In this document: piece by piece, positions 40,384 through 50,196 of the stretch
How the letters are laid out: the number at the start of each line of letters is the position of its first letter
Numbering within the stretch: the stretch's first letter is position 1
DNA from: an uncultured Roseicyclus sp.
GTDB taxonomy: Bacteria > Pseudomonadota > Alphaproteobacteria > Rhodobacterales > Rhodobacteraceae
Assembly: GCA_947494975.1 (NCBI GenBank)
Contig: CANLXA010000005.1
Span: forward strand, 1-64,000
Length of the DNA: 64,000 bases
Reading direction: 5' to 3'
Program-made: the position numbers and the translations under genes
The notes under the pieces: generated by a model
What the model was told of the DNA's origin: nothing
What the model saw: the letters and a program-made list of their open reading frames with translations, nothing else
Databases searched by the model: none

Positions 40384-41334
40384 TCAGGCCGGGCGGCGCA
40401 ACACCAGCCCGTCGGTCGCCACCACGCGGGTGACAATCTCATTGCGATCCACATCGCCGCGGATCGTGTGCAGCATATCCTCCAACACCAGATCATCGTG
40501 AAACCAGAACGTATGGGCCGGGAATGTCAGGTGATCATATCCGGCCCTGTTCGCATTGAAATGCGCCCCGCAATTGACCTCGACAGCCTTACTCGGGCGC
40601 CCAAGGGGCAGGCCAACCCGCCCGACGCGGGGCGCCACACCGATCCGTTTCACATCGGACAGTGACAGAACATCATCGAAGGGGTTCGAGTAATTCGTCA
40701 ACCGCACGCAGTGGCGGTAAAGCGACGAGGATTTCGATGAGCCATCGACCATCCCACCCGCCGAAATATCACCGGAGATCAACATCACCTGGCTGACTGA
40801 CCAGGAATTGGACGCCACGCCCGGGCGGTCATCAGCGTCGTCAAAGGCCTCCCGCACGACAAAGGCGCCGGTGGAATGGGCAAGAACATGTAGGTTGATG
40901 AAGCAATCTGGCCGCTGCATCCGCGCGAAATTCGCGATGCCTTCGGTGACCAGACGAAAGGCCGTGGTTTTCGCATCCACCCGATCTTCCAGATAGTTCA
41001 ACGCGGAACTCGCGGCGGGCCAATCGAACCCGACGACCACGCCCTCGAACCCCTTGGCCTCAAGCGCCGTCTTGAGCAGGCGCTGGCGCTCCAGCATCAC
41101 CGCGTTTTCGGTATTGAACCCGTGGATGTAGAACAAGATGTCGCCCCGGGGCCCATCATTTTGATCGCCGTGGCGCGCGGCCTGAACCACCTGATCGAAC
41201 CAGGCCGTTTTGCGGATGGCGTGGTGCGGTTTCGGATCGTGATCTGCCGGGGGGATTGCCAGAAAATGCGTGGCGCCCGGTTCGCTTGAAAAATCTCCGC
41301 TCCGGATGGAACGGACTGAAAATACATAGTCCAT
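40384..41334 (-). CDS. Alpha/beta hydrolase, DUF900-type (316 aa)
   Basis: The N-terminal half has D-I-L-F-Y-I-H-G-F-N-T, the oxyanion-type element, and VVVGFDWPA. The nucleophile elbow is H-V-L-A-H-S-T-G-A (Ser near residue 155), followed by ISGDISAGGM. Residues that could complete the triad lie near the C-terminus (AHTFWFHDDLV). The substrate is unknown. It lies in the insertion between yidD and yidC in the same direction as the DUF1353 gene. Confidence 0.75.
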   Translation of the reverse strand: MDYVFSVRSIRSGDFSSEPGATHFLAIPPADHDPKPHHAIRKTAWFDQVVQAARHGDQNDGPRGDILFYIHGFNTENAVMLERQRLLKTALEAKGFEGVVVGFDWPAASSALNYLEDRVDAKTTAFRLVTEGIANFARMQRPDCFINLHVLAHSTGAFVVREAFDDADDRPGVASNSWSVSQVMLISGDISAGGMVDGSSKSSSLYRHCVRLTNYSNPFDDVLSLSDVKRIGVAPRVGRVGLPLGRPSKAVEVNCGAHFNANRAGYDHLTFPAHTFWFHDDLVLEDMLHTIRGDVDRNEIVTRVVATDGLVLRRPA

Positions 41335-41392
41335 GACAAAGCTCCTTAATGAAACCCCGCCATAATGCGCGCATTCGCGCGAATCTCAAAAT

Positions 41393-41920
41393 TCAGTTGC
41401 GCTCGAAGATGATGATGACTTCGCCGATGGGCACGCCGAACCGGCTCATATAGGCGCGGTTCAACAGGCGGTCGTCGGTCAGCAGCCACATCCAATCATC
41501 AAACGTGACGCGGAGCGTTTCATCGTCGGGTACGGGCAGATCGATCGTGTATTGCCAATTGAACGTATCGCCCCGCTCCTGCCCCGTCGCTACGCCGATC
41601 ACACCCGGGGCCGTGCCCTGCCACCCGCCATTGCCGGTTTGCTGCAAAAACCAGATCCGCTGTTCGGTGGAGCCGTCCTCATAGACAAAGTCTTCGACCA
41701 GCCGCAGAGTCTGGCCATCCCACGTGCCGTGGATATCCACTTCGAAGCGGCGACGCACCTCGCCGAACACGTCCTGAAACTGGCCATGGGCCGTCAGGTG
41801 CCCGTTGAAGAACTCTTCGAGGTTCAGCTGCCGGTTGCTGAGCGAGGGGTCGTTCAGGGACGGGCGGCCACAGGCGGCCAGTGTCACCAGAAAGGCGGCA
41901 AGAAGGAGACGTTTCATCAT
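41393..41920 (-). CDS. DUF3833 lipoprotein (175 aa)
   Basis: ATG 41920 gives MMKRLLLAAFLVTLAACG, a lipoprotein signal with lipobox L-A-A-C. The mature part has the DUF3833 pattern: LEEFFNGHLTAHGQFQD, R-F-E-V-D-I-H-G-T-W-D-G and D-D-W-M-W-L-L-x-D-D-R-L-L-N-R. It should be lipid-anchored in the envelope. The frame is open further upstream, but that part is antisense to ttcA. Confidence 0.8.
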   Translation of the reverse strand: MMKRLLLAAFLVTLAACGRPSLNDPSLSNRQLNLEEFFNGHLTAHGQFQDVFGEVRRRFEVDIHGTWDGQTLRLVEDFVYEDGSTEQRIWFLQQTGNGGWQGTAPGVIGVATGQERGDTFNWQYTIDLPVPDDETLRVTFDDWMWLLTDDRLLNRAYMSRFGVPIGEVIIIFERN

Positions 41921-41997
41921 GTTGCGGGACCTAACCCGCCGCGCCCCGCAGGCAAGCCATCTTGACGCGATCCCGCGCAACGCCCTACCTCTCCCCC

Positions 41998-42849
41998 ATG
42001 TTGGATCAGCCTGACGATATCCACGCGCTGTTTCATGGCGCGCCCAAGACCACCGAGTTTCGCAAGCTGCGCAAACGACTGATCCGCGACACGCGGGAGG
42101 CGATCGGGCGATATGGTATGGTCCTGCCCGGCGCACGGCAGAAATGGCTGGTCTGCCTGTCGGGCGGCAAGGACAGCTACACGCTTCTGGCGGCCCTGAC
42201 GGAGCTGCAATGGCGCGGTCTTCTGCCCGTTGATCTCCTTGCGTGCAACCTCGATCAGGGCCAGCCGGGGTTCCCGGCAACGGTGCTGCCCGCGTTTCTG
42301 GAGCGTATGGGTGTCCCCCACCGGATCGAATATCAGGACACCTATTCCATCGTCGTCGACAAGGTCCCTGCCGGGCGCACCTATTGCGCGCTGTGTTCGC
42401 GTCTGCGGCGTGGCAACCTCTACCGGATCGCGCGGGAGGAAGGCTGCTCCGCCGTGGTGCTTGGCCATCACCGCGACGATATTCTCGAGACGTTCTTCCT
42501 CAACCTCTTTCACGGCGGAAAGCTGGCCACGATGCCGCCCAAGCTGGTGAATGATGAGGGCGATCTGATGGTCCTGCGCCCTCTGGCCCATGTGGCCGAG
42601 GCCGATTGCGAAAAATTCGCGGCTGCCATGGAGTACCCGATCATTCCCTGTGATCTCTGCGGCTCGCAGGATGGGCTGCAACGCCAGCAGATCAAGGGGA
42701 TGCTGGATGAATGGGAGGCCCGCGCGCCCGGCCGACGGGGCAAGATGTTCTCGGCCCTCATGAACGCGCGGCCGTCGCACCTTCTGGATCCGGCCCTGTT
42801 CGATTTCGCGGGCCTGGCGCCGAAAAGTGCCGACAGTTCTATCGACTGA
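41998..42849 (+). CDS. ttcA: tRNA 2-thiocytidine(32) synthetase TtcA (283 aa)
   Basis: The PP-loop motif L-S-G-G-K-D-S (residues ~53-59) binds ATP. The iron-sulfur cluster ligands are C-A-L-C (about 130) and C-D-L-C-G (about 217), with [10 protein letters not shown] between them. This is the TtcA pattern; it thiolates C32 in certain tRNAs, including some arginine tRNAs. ATG 41998 is chosen because the family starts near there. Confidence 0.9.
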   Translation: MLDQPDDIHALFHGAPKTTEFRKLRKRLIRDTREAIGRYGMVLPGARQKWLVCLSGGKDSYTLLAALTELQWRGLLPVDLLACNLDQGQPGFPATVLPAFLERMGVPHRIEYQDTYSIVVDKVPAGRTYCALCSRLRRGNLYRIAREEGCSAVVLGHHRDDILETFFLNLFHGGKLATMPPKLVNDEGDLMVLRPLAHVAEADCEKFAAAMEYPIIPCDLCGSQDGLQRQQIKGMLDEWEARAPGRRGKMFSALMNARPSHLLDPALFDFAGLAPKSADSSID

Positions 42850-42931
42850 TCCGCTTCCGTTAACCGTCCGTGATGGAGTCTTGCGTTAGCCCTCCGACGG
42901 GGCATGTGTTGGCACAGATTGGACGTAAGAA

Positions 42932-44467
42932 ATGAACGAACGGGGCGCAGGTCTGCGGCACGAGATCGGGAATTGGGCCGGATCGGCGCTCGGCCGGTTG
43001 GAGGTTCTTGCCCTCTTCCCGCTGGTCGCGCTGACGGCATCGTGGTTCGGCTTCACGGATCTGGCCATGATCACGGCGCTCGGTCTGTCTGCTCTTCTGG
43101 CAGTTGCCGTGCTTCTGGGGCGAACCACCCCACGGGGTGATCTTGTCATCGCGTCCGGCGGAACCGGGCGGGCGGGCCTCACCGCGCTTCTGGAACAGGT
43201 CACCAATCTTGAAGGGCGCGATACGGCCTGCTTCCTTGTGCAGATCGATGATTGGCCGGTGCTTGTGGACCGCTGGGGGCACGATTCCTGTCAGGACCTC
43301 GTGACCCGCACCGAAGATCGCCTGCGCGCGGCCTTGCGGCATGGCGATGTGCTGGTTCGCCTGGGGGATGCCCGGTTTGGAATTGGGCTGGCGCCTATAC
43401 GATCGGCCAGGCTGGAATGGCGCGAGACGATCGCGGCGCGGTTGGTACAATCGGTTGGGGATCCTATCCCGTTCAACGGCACCACCCTGCATCTGACGGC
43501 CTGCGTCGGGCATACGGCGTTGATCCGGCGCGGTACCGACCCTGCCGCCGCAACGTTTCTTGCGGCCGAAGCGGCACTGAGCGACGCGGTCGCGCACGGG
43601 CCCAACGCCGTGCGTGCCTACGCCCCCAATCTGGGACGGGCGCGCAGCCTGCAATCGAGCCTCAGCGCCGATGTGGAGGACGCAATTCACGATGGGCTCA
43701 TCACGGCCTGGTTTCAGCCGCAGATCTGCGCCGGGACGGGCGCGATCCTTGGCATGGAAACCCTCGCACGGTGGGACCACCCGAAACATGGCCTGCTAAG
43801 CACGGGTGAGTTTCTGGAGGCTGTCTCTGCCGCGGGGCATCTGCCGCTTCTGGGCCAATCCCTGACCCATCAGGCGCTCAAGGCGCTGAGCCTGTGGGAC
43901 GCTGCGGCGGCCCACATCCCCAGCGTGTCGATCAATATCTCGGCGCCCGAACTGCGCGACGGCTCCATGGTAAACGGTCTGGTGCAGGAACTCAGCCGCT
44001 ACGCGCTCGATCCGGCGCGGGTGCGGATCGAGATCGCTGAAGACGTCGCCGCCAGTGCCGCGGATGATGCGATCATCGCATCCCTCATCGCCCTCAAGGA
44101 GGCCGGGCATCTGATCGATCTTGACGGGTTTGGCCTTGGCGCAACCTCGGTGCCGATGTTGCAACGGTTCCGTGTGGATCGGATCAAGATTGACCGGACA
44201 TTCGTTGTGGGCGTGGATGGCGACGCCGCGAAGGCACGCTCCGTCTCCGCGATTATCGCGATGGCGCAGGCACTTGGCATCTCCACGCTCGCCAATGGCG
44301 TCGAAACTCCGAATGAACACACCGCGCTTGAAATGCTTGGCTGCGATGCGCTCCAGGGCTTCGGCATCGCCGGTCCGATGCGGAGCGACAAGGTCGCGGA
44401 TTGGGCGCGGGCCCGGTTGGTCAAGGACAAGACCATTCGTCTGGACGATCGGCGCAGCGGCGGCTAG
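42932..44467 (+). CDS. Degenerate GGDEF-EAL protein (511 aa)
   Basis: Two N-terminal hydrophobic segments (about 20-70) are followed by a GGDEF-like domain whose motif reads L-G-D-A-R-F, so diguanylate cyclase activity is unlikely. The EAL domain (from ~250) keeps parts of its core (N-I-S-A-P-E-L, R-I-E-I-A-E-D, D-R-I-K-I-D-R-T-F). EAL itself reads E-T-L, the D-D-F-G motif is D-G-F-G and E-G-V-E is N-G-V-E. It is probably a c-di-GMP or protein-binding regulator instead of an enzyme. Confidence 0.8.
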   Translation: MNERGAGLRHEIGNWAGSALGRLEVLALFPLVALTASWFGFTDLAMITALGLSALLAVAVLLGRTTPRGDLVIASGGTGRAGLTALLEQVTNLEGRDTACFLVQIDDWPVLVDRWGHDSCQDLVTRTEDRLRAALRHGDVLVRLGDARFGIGLAPIRSARLEWRETIAARLVQSVGDPIPFNGTTLHLTACVGHTALIRRGTDPAAATFLAAEAALSDAVAHGPNAVRAYAPNLGRARSLQSSLSADVEDAIHDGLITAWFQPQICAGTGAILGMETLARWDHPKHGLLSTGEFLEAVSAAGHLPLLGQSLTHQALKALSLWDAAAAHIPSVSINISAPELRDGSMVNGLVQELSRYALDPARVRIEIAEDVAASAADDAIIASLIALKEAGHLIDLDGFGLGATSVPMLQRFRVDRIKIDRTFVVGVDGDAAKARSVSAIIAMAQALGISTLANGVETPNEHTALEMLGCDALQGFGIAGPMRSDKVADWARARLVKDKTIRLDDRRSGG

Positions 44468-44633
44468 GCCAAATCGCTCCGCATTTCCTTGGTGCACGGC
44501 CGCCCCGCGCCGATTTCGCCCCTTGACCTTTCACCCCCCAAACTGTTGAACCCCGTTGACTTGGCTGCGCCACTTCTGGCCCGGCCCACTTGCCTGTTTC
44601 GCAAGACTTATCGCGCGGAGGACCGACACCAAG

Positions 44634-46523
44634 ATGGACGATCAGAACAGAAACCTGATCCTGGCCACGGGCCTGAGCTTTGTGGTCATCCTTGTGTGGT
44701 TCGTCCTGTTTCCACCGCCCGCTCCCGTCGAAGATCCCAACGCCCTGCCCCCGACGGCAACCCCCGAGGGCGGAACCGCCGTTGGCGACACCGATATTGC
44801 CCTGACCCCGCCGGTCGGGACGACGGGTACGGAAACCGCCGGGGCAGGCCCTGACACGCCGACCGAAGTTGCGCTGAGCGAAGCCGCGCGTATTCCCATC
44901 GAAACGCCGTCGGTCGAAGGCTCCATCTCGCTGCTCGGCGGGCGCATCGACGATCTGTCGCTGCGCAACTACACCGTCGAGGTCGACAGCGACGAGATCG
45001 TGCGCCTCCTGTCGCCCGTCGGCACTGAAGATCCCTATTATGCGCTGTACGGTTGGACCCCCTCAAGCGGGCTGACCTATGATGACGTCCCCACTTCCGG
45101 TACGCCCTGGGAGCTTGAGAGCGGCGAAACGCTCACACCTGATAGCCCGGTGACGTTGGTCTGGGACAATGGAAGCGGCCTGATCTTCCGCCGCACGATC
45201 GAGATCGACGACAGCTACATGTTCGAGATCACCCAATCGGTCGAGAACACGACAGAGGTTGAGGTGAACCTTGCCCCGTATGGCATCGTCGCCCGCCACG
45301 GCCTGCCCTCGGATCTGCAGAACTTCTTCATTCTTCACGAAGGGGTTGTGCGCAAGGTCGACGGCGAACTGAGCGAGATCGACTATTCCGACATGCCCGA
45401 TCTCGATGTGGTGCAGCGCGAAGGCGTGCCCGCCGAAGTGATCGAGGTGGAGGCCAACGGCTGGATCGGGTTCACCGACAAATACTGGATGACCACGCTG
45501 ATCCCCGGCGACGATCAGCCCTTTGTCTCGGTCACCAAATACGTCCCCAACGCGGATATCTATCAGACCGAGGCGCGACTGCCCTACATGCCCATCGCCG
45601 CTGGCGCGACGGTTGAAGTCACGACGAACCTCTTCGCCGGGGCCAAGGAAGCCGAAGCTATCCGCTATTACGAAAACGCGGAACCCGGCCTGATCGCTGG
45701 CCTCTTCGGCGCCGAGCAGGACCCCAACCGCCCTGAAGTGGCGCGGTTCATCGACAGCATCGACTGGGGCTGGTTCTACTTCCTCACCAAGCCGCTCTTC
45801 TGGCTCTTGCACTGGCTCAACGGCGCCATCGGCAATATGGGCGTGGCGATCATCTGCCTGACCCTGATCGTCAAGGCGATCCTCTTTCCGCTGGCCTACC
45901 GCTCCTACGTCTCGATGGCGAAGATGAAAGAGCTTCAGCCGGAAATGGAGAAGCTCAAGGAACGCGCGGGCGATGACCGCGAGAAGCTCCAGAAGGGCAT
46001 GATGGAGCTCTACAAGACCAACAAGGTGAACCCCGCCGGGGGCTGCCTGCCGATCCTGTTGCAGATCCCGATCTTCTTCTCGCTCTACAAGGTGATCTTC
46101 GTCACGCTGGAACTGCGCCACGCGCCGTTCTTCGGCTGGCTGAATGACCTTTCGGCGCCGGACAGCTCCTCGATCATCAACCTGTTTGGCCTTCTGCCCA
46201 ACGCGGCGCCCGAGCCGGAATCGATCATGGCGCTGATTTTCATCGGCATCCTGCCGATCCTTCTGGGCATTTCGATGTGGCTGCAGCAGAAGCTGAACCC
46301 GGCCCCCACCGATCCGACGCAGGCCGCCGTCTTCGCGTGGTTGCCCTGGGTCTTCATGTTCATGCTCGGCAGCTTCGCCTCCGGCCTTCTGGTCTACTGG
46401 ATCGCGAACAACACGCTGACCTTCACGCAGCAATACCTGATCATGCGCAGCCAGGGCTTCAAACCAGATGTCTTCGGCAACATTCGCAGGAGTTTCTCCC
46501 GGAAGAAATCCGAAGAGAAATGA
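44634..46523 (+). CDS. yidC: Membrane protein insertase YidC (629 aa)
   Basis: ATG 44634 gives MDDQNRNLILATGLSFVVIL, the usual first membrane helix. A large periplasmic beta-domain (about 60-340) follows, then the conserved core with GWFYFLTKPLFWLLHWLNG, a cytoplasmic hairpin rich in Lys/Glu (KMKELQPEMEKLKERAGDD), K-V-N-P-A-G-G-C-L-P and the last helices around LPWVFMFMLGSFASGLLVYW. It inserts inner-membrane proteins alone or with Sec. It overlaps the following gene by 4 bp. Confidence 0.95.
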   Translation: MDDQNRNLILATGLSFVVILVWFVLFPPPAPVEDPNALPPTATPEGGTAVGDTDIALTPPVGTTGTETAGAGPDTPTEVALSEAARIPIETPSVEGSISLLGGRIDDLSLRNYTVEVDSDEIVRLLSPVGTEDPYYALYGWTPSSGLTYDDVPTSGTPWELESGETLTPDSPVTLVWDNGSGLIFRRTIEIDDSYMFEITQSVENTTEVEVNLAPYGIVARHGLPSDLQNFFILHEGVVRKVDGELSEIDYSDMPDLDVVQREGVPAEVIEVEANGWIGFTDKYWMTTLIPGDDQPFVSVTKYVPNADIYQTEARLPYMPIAAGATVEVTTNLFAGAKEAEAIRYYENAEPGLIAGLFGAEQDPNRPEVARFIDSIDWGWFYFLTKPLFWLLHWLNGAIGNMGVAIICLTLIVKAILFPLAYRSYVSMAKMKELQPEMEKLKERAGDDREKLQKGMMELYKTNKVNPAGGCLPILLQIPIFFSLYKVIFVTLELRHAPFFGWLNDLSAPDSSSIINLFGLLPNAAPEPESIMALIFIGILPILLGISMWLQQKLNPAPTDPTQAAVFAWLPWVFMFMLGSFASGLLVYWIANNTLTFTQQYLIMRSQGFKPDVFGNIRRSFSRKKSEEK

Positions 46524-47257
46524 GTTGGCTGCTGGATCAGATCTGGCGCTATCCGATCAAGGGCATCGGGGCGGAGCCGCTCGAGAGTGTTGATCTGGCA
46601 TTGGGCCTGCCCCTGCCGCTTGACCGCGCCTGGGCGGTGCTTGAGGCCGGTGGAGATGCGTCCGACGGCTGGCGCTCCTGCCGCAATTTCCTGCGCGGGG
46701 CCAAGGGCCCATCCCTGATGGCCATCATGGCGCGGGTCGAAGGCGGCGCGATCCACCTGTCGCATCCCGAGCGCCCGGACATCAGCATCACGCCTGGCAC
46801 GGATGACCAGGCGCTTTTCGATTGGCTCGCGCCCATCTACCCGGACACCCGTAGCCCCGCCGCCGCTTTGGTGCCCTCCCCGCCCGAAGGCATGTCCGAC
46901 GCGCCTTTTGCTTCGATCTCCATACTAAACCATGCCTCGCGCCGTGCGCTCGGACAGAAACTGGGCCAGACCCTCGATCCGCGCCGGTTCCGCGGCAATC
47001 TCTGGATCGAAGGCCTTGCGCCGTGGGAGGAATTCGACCTTGTAGGCCAGACCCTCGCCATTGGCGAAGCCCGTTTTGACGTGGTCGAGATCATCACCCG
47101 TTGCCGTGCGACCGAGGCAAACCCCGAGACCGGCAAACGCGACGCCAACACGTTGCGCGCCCTGTCGGACGGCTGGGGGCATGAGGATTTCGGCGTCTAT
47201 GCCATGGTCCGCACCGGCGGCTCCATCGCGGCAGGCGATACCGTCACGCTCGCATGA
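46520..47257 (+). CDS. MOSC domain protein (245 aa)
   Basis: Starts WLLDQIWRYPIKGIGAEPLE, the MOSC N-terminal beta-barrel pattern, and ends with the core RFRGNLWIEGLAPWEEFDLV, R-C-R-A-T-E-A-N-P-E-T and G-x-Y-A-M-V-R-T-G-G. The Cys in R-C-x-A-T is the family sulfur-carrier position. The role may be sulfur or molybdenum-cofactor transfer. ATG 46520 overlaps the yidC stop. Confidence 0.85.
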   Translation: MSWLLDQIWRYPIKGIGAEPLESVDLALGLPLPLDRAWAVLEAGGDASDGWRSCRNFLRGAKGPSLMAIMARVEGGAIHLSHPERPDISITPGTDDQALFDWLAPIYPDTRSPAAALVPSPPEGMSDAPFASISILNHASRRALGQKLGQTLDPRRFRGNLWIEGLAPWEEFDLVGQTLAIGEARFDVVEIITRCRATEANPETGKRDANTLRALSDGWGHEDFGVYAMVRTGGSIAAGDTVTLA

Positions 47258-47898
47258 CCGGCCCCGATCCCACCAACCTCACCCCCATGGCGCCCAGTTA
47301 CGGCGGCACCGTGTTTCTCCAGCCCTTGGCCGAGGGACGTGTCAACGTGACTGTGGGCGCGTTTTCCTATTATGATGATCAGGACGAGACGCGTGATTTC
47401 TTCACCCGCAACGTGCTCCACCACTACGATTTCATCGGTGACCACCTGCATATCGGCCCCTTCTGCGCCATCGCCCACGGCGTGCGCATCTTCATGAATG
47501 GCGGCACCCATGCGATGGACGGGTTCTCCACCTTTCCGTTCAACATCGTCGGCCACGGCTGGGAGGAGGGGTTTGATCCCGCCACGTGGACCGCCGTCCA
47601 CAAGGGCGACACACGCATTGGCGCGGACGTCTGGATCGGCAATTCCGCCACGATCATGCCCGGCGTCACCATCGGCGCAGGCGCGATCATCGCCGCCAAC
47701 GCAACCGTCACGCGCGATGTCCCGCCCTATGCCATCGCCGCCGGGAATCCGGCCCAGACGGTCAAACAGCGCTTCGATGACGCCACGATCGCCCGCCTGC
47801 TGGCCATCGCGTGGTGGGACTGGCCGGTGGACAAGATCACCCGTAACCTCAACGCGATCCGCGGCGCCGACCTGTCCGCGTTGGAGGCTGCCGAATGA
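47254..47898 (+). CDS. CatB-related O-acetyltransferase, hexapeptide type (214 aa)
   Basis: Left-handed beta-helix hexapeptides (DVWIGNSATIMPGVTIGAGA, IIAANATVTRDVPPYAIAAGNP) with catalytic His in F-M-N-G-G-T-H-A-M-D mark the xenobiotic/CatB acetyltransferase group. The C-terminal R-F-D-D-A-T-I-A-R-L-L-A-I-A-W-W-D-W fits too. The substrate is unknown. It overlaps both neighbours by 4 bp in the yidC-engB operon. Confidence 0.85.
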   Translation: MTGPDPTNLTPMAPSYGGTVFLQPLAEGRVNVTVGAFSYYDDQDETRDFFTRNVLHHYDFIGDHLHIGPFCAIAHGVRIFMNGGTHAMDGFSTFPFNIVGHGWEEGFDPATWTAVHKGDTRIGADVWIGNSATIMPGVTIGAGAIIAANATVTRDVPPYAIAAGNPAQTVKQRFDDATIARLLAIAWWDWPVDKITRNLNAIRGADLSALEAAE

Positions 47899-48545
47899 CC
47901 CAACTTCCCTTCCCCCTCGCGGACGAGCCCGACCACGCAACAACCGAACGGGGACGCAAGCTGTTTGCCGGCAACACCGACTTCCTCAAGGGCGTTGTCG
48001 CCATGGATGGCCTGCCACCCAGTGACCGGATCGAGGTCTGTTTCGCGGGTCGATCGAATGTCGGCAAATCTACGCTGATCAACGCGCTCACCGGCCGCAA
48101 AGGCCTCGCCCGGGCCTCCAACACGCCGGGCCGTACGCAAGAGATCAACTTCTTCACGCTGACCGACTCACATTATCTCGTCGACCTACCCGGATACGGC
48201 TACGCCGAAGCGCCCGTGGCGGTCGTGCAGCAATGGCAGGCGCTTCTGAAAGCCTACCTGCAAGGCCGCGCCAACCTGCGCCGCGCGTTTGTGTTGATCG
48301 ACGCGCGCCACGGCGTGAAGGCGGTGGACGAGGAAATCATGAAACTCCTCGATATCGCCGCCGTCCCCTTTCAGGCCGTGCTTACCAAATCCGACAAGGT
48401 GAAAGGCAAGGATTGCGACGCATCGCTCACCCGCACCCGCGCCGCGCTCGCCAAACACCCCGCTGCCTTCCCCGAGATCATCCTGACCTCATCGGAAAAA
48501 GGCGACGGCATCCCGACACTCCGCGCCACCATCGCCACTTTGTAA
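47895..48545 (+). CDS. engB: Ribosome biogenesis GTP-binding protein YsxC/EngB (216 aa)
   Basis: G-motifs are in order: G1 F-A-G-R-S-N-V-G-K-S-T, G2 S-N-T-P-G-R-T-Q, G3 D-L-P-G-Y-G-Y-A, G4 T-K-S-D-K, G5 T-S-S-E-K. This is the EngB pattern, a GTPase for 50S assembly. It lies in the usual yidC-engB-argB order. Confidence 0.93.
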   Translation: MTQLPFPLADEPDHATTERGRKLFAGNTDFLKGVVAMDGLPPSDRIEVCFAGRSNVGKSTLINALTGRKGLARASNTPGRTQEINFFTLTDSHYLVDLPGYGYAEAPVAVVQQWQALLKAYLQGRANLRRAFVLIDARHGVKAVDEEIMKLLDIAAVPFQAVLTKSDKVKGKDCDASLTRTRAALAKHPAAFPEIILTSSEKGDGIPTLRATIATL

Positions 48546-48602
48546 CCACCCATTAAGGTTAACGCGCCCGCGCCCCTTCATCTTGGCGAAAAACTCCGGG
48601 GG

Positions 48603-48622
48603 TTTGGGGGCTGGCCCCCAAA
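48603..48622. terminator. Hairpin between engB and argB
   Basis: TTTGGGGG and CCCCCAAA form an 8-bp stem with loop CTGG. It lies 58 bp after engB and 70 bp before argB. A/T flanks on the stem make it a possible terminator in either direction; it may also be a dispersed repeat. Confidence 0.5.
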
Positions 48623-48691
48623 GGCAACGCTTTCCACCGGATGAACGGCCCGATAACCTGCCCTGACCCCTGGTCCTAACCCCTTGCGCCC

Positions 48692-49549
48692 ATGAAAACC
48701 CAAATGACCCGCGACTATCTCGCCACCGCCCGTACCCTGTCCGAGGCCCTGCCCTACCTGCAACGCTTCAACGACGCGGTCGTGGTGGTGAAGTTCGGCG
48801 GCAACGCGATGGGCGACGACGCTGAAATGGCGAGCTTCGCCCGCGATATGGTGCTGCTGCGTCAGGTCGGCGTGAACCCGGTTGTCGTCCATGGCGGCGG
48901 CCCGATGATCAACGACATGCTGGCCAAGCTGAACATCGAAAGCACCTTCAAGAACGGCAAGCGCGTCACCGATGCCGCCACGGTGGAGGTGGTCGAGATG
49001 GTCCTCTCGGGTCGCGTGAACAAACGCATCGTGCAGGCGATCAATTCCGAGGGCGGCAAGGCCGTGGGCCTGTCGGGCAAGGATGCCAACCTGATCACCT
49101 GCAAGGCGGCAGACCCGGAACTGGGGTTTGTGGGGGAGCCCACGGATGTCGACCCGAGCGTGATCAACAACCTCTTTGAGGATGACATGATCCCGGTCAT
49201 CGCCCCCCTGGGCCAGGGCCACGCCGGCGAGACCTACAATATCAACGGCGACACCGCCGCCGGTGCCATCGCCGCCGCGCTCCAGGCCGACCGCCTGCTG
49301 CTGCTTACCAATGTCTCAGGTGTCAAGAATGCCGCAGGGGACGTGGTGACCGAGCTGACCACCGCCGATATCGAGGCTCTGATTGCCGACGGCACGATCG
49401 CCGGGGGTATGATCCCCAAAACGGAGACCGCGATGGAGGCTGTGCGGGCGGGTGTGCGCGCCTGTACCATCGTCGATGGCCGCGTGCCCAATGCCGTTCT
49501 GCTCGAGCTGTTCACCGAACACGGTGCCGGCTCCATGATCCGCGCCTGA
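48692..49549 (+). CDS. argB: Acetylglutamate kinase (285 aa)
   Basis: Substrate and ATP motifs are clear: [38 protein letters not shown], and LLTNVSGV. It phosphorylates N-acetylglutamate in arginine synthesis. The N-terminal extension of ~25 residues is typical of arginine-inhibited ArgB. Its stop overlaps the ferredoxin-like start by one base. Confidence 0.95.
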   Translation: MKTQMTRDYLATARTLSEALPYLQRFNDAVVVVKFGGNAMGDDAEMASFARDMVLLRQVGVNPVVVHGGGPMINDMLAKLNIESTFKNGKRVTDAATVEVVEMVLSGRVNKRIVQAINSEGGKAVGLSGKDANLITCKAADPELGFVGEPTDVDPSVINNLFEDDMIPVIAPLGQGHAGETYNINGDTAAGAIAAALQADRLLLLTNVSGVKNAAGDVVTELTTADIEALIADGTIAGGMIPKTETAMEAVRAGVRACTIVDGRVPNAVLLELFTEHGAGSMIRA

Positions 49550-50196
49550 TGGATTACGCCGCCCTGCAATCCGCCGCCGCCGCGTCTCACCTTGCGGTGG
49601 TCGGCGCGTTCCACCCCGAAGCGCACCACAAGGCTCCGGAAGGCACGGGCACCCTCGCCCTTCTCGCCCCGCTGGAGCCCGGCTTCTGGGCGCATTTCAC
49701 CGCCTCGCCGGAATACGAGGACGGCGCGCCGGACCCGATGGACCGCTGGTCGACCCGGGTCGTCACCGACCTCGCTGCGGCCACGAATGCCACCCCTGTC
49801 TTTCCGTTCGGAGGCCCACCCTACAGCCCGTTCATCGCCTGGGCGCAGGAGACGGGCCGGATCCACAAAAGCCCCGTGACGCTGCTGGTCCATGACAAAC
49901 AGGGCCTTATGATCTCGTTCCGGGGCGCGCTGGCCCTGCGCGAGGTGATCGACCTCCCGCCCCCACCGCTCAGCCCCTGCCTGATCTGCCCCGCGCCCTG
50001 CGAAGAGGCTTGCCCGGTCGACGCGCTCTCCGAAGATGGCTACGACACCGCCGCCTGCCACGCGTTTCTTGATACCTCGGACGGTCAGGATTGCATGCAA
50101 AACGGGTGCAAGGCCCGCCGCGCCTGCCCCGTCAGCCAGGATTTCGCGCGCGACCCGGCCCAATCCGCCTTCCATATGCAAAGCTTTCACAAATGA
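49549..50196 (+). CDS. Ferredoxin-like iron-sulfur protein (215 aa)
   Basis: Two Cys clusters lie in the last third: C-L-I-C-P-A-P-C-E-E-A-C-P-V-D-A-L (from ~residue 144) and C-M-Q-N-G-C-K-A-R-R-A-C-P-V. These can hold one or two [4Fe-4S] clusters. The N-terminal ~140 residues resemble QueG-like or electron-transfer ferredoxins without a clear catalytic motif. It probably carries electrons; the partner is unknown. Confidence 0.75.
   Translation: MDYAALQSAAAASHLAVVGAFHPEAHHKAPEGTGTLALLAPLEPGFWAHFTASPEYEDGAPDPMDRWSTRVVTDLAAATNATPVFPFGGPPYSPFIAWAQETGRIHKSPVTLLVHDKQGLMISFRGALALREVIDLPPPPLSPCLICPAPCEEACPVDALSEDGYDTAACHAFLDTSDGQDCMQNGCKARRACPVSQDFARDPAQSAFHMQSFHK

Noticed and set aside
45063-46433. 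Long leftward open frame opposite yidC
   Set aside because: yidC is unmistakable on the plus strand, and the antisense product is a charged low-complexity shadow.
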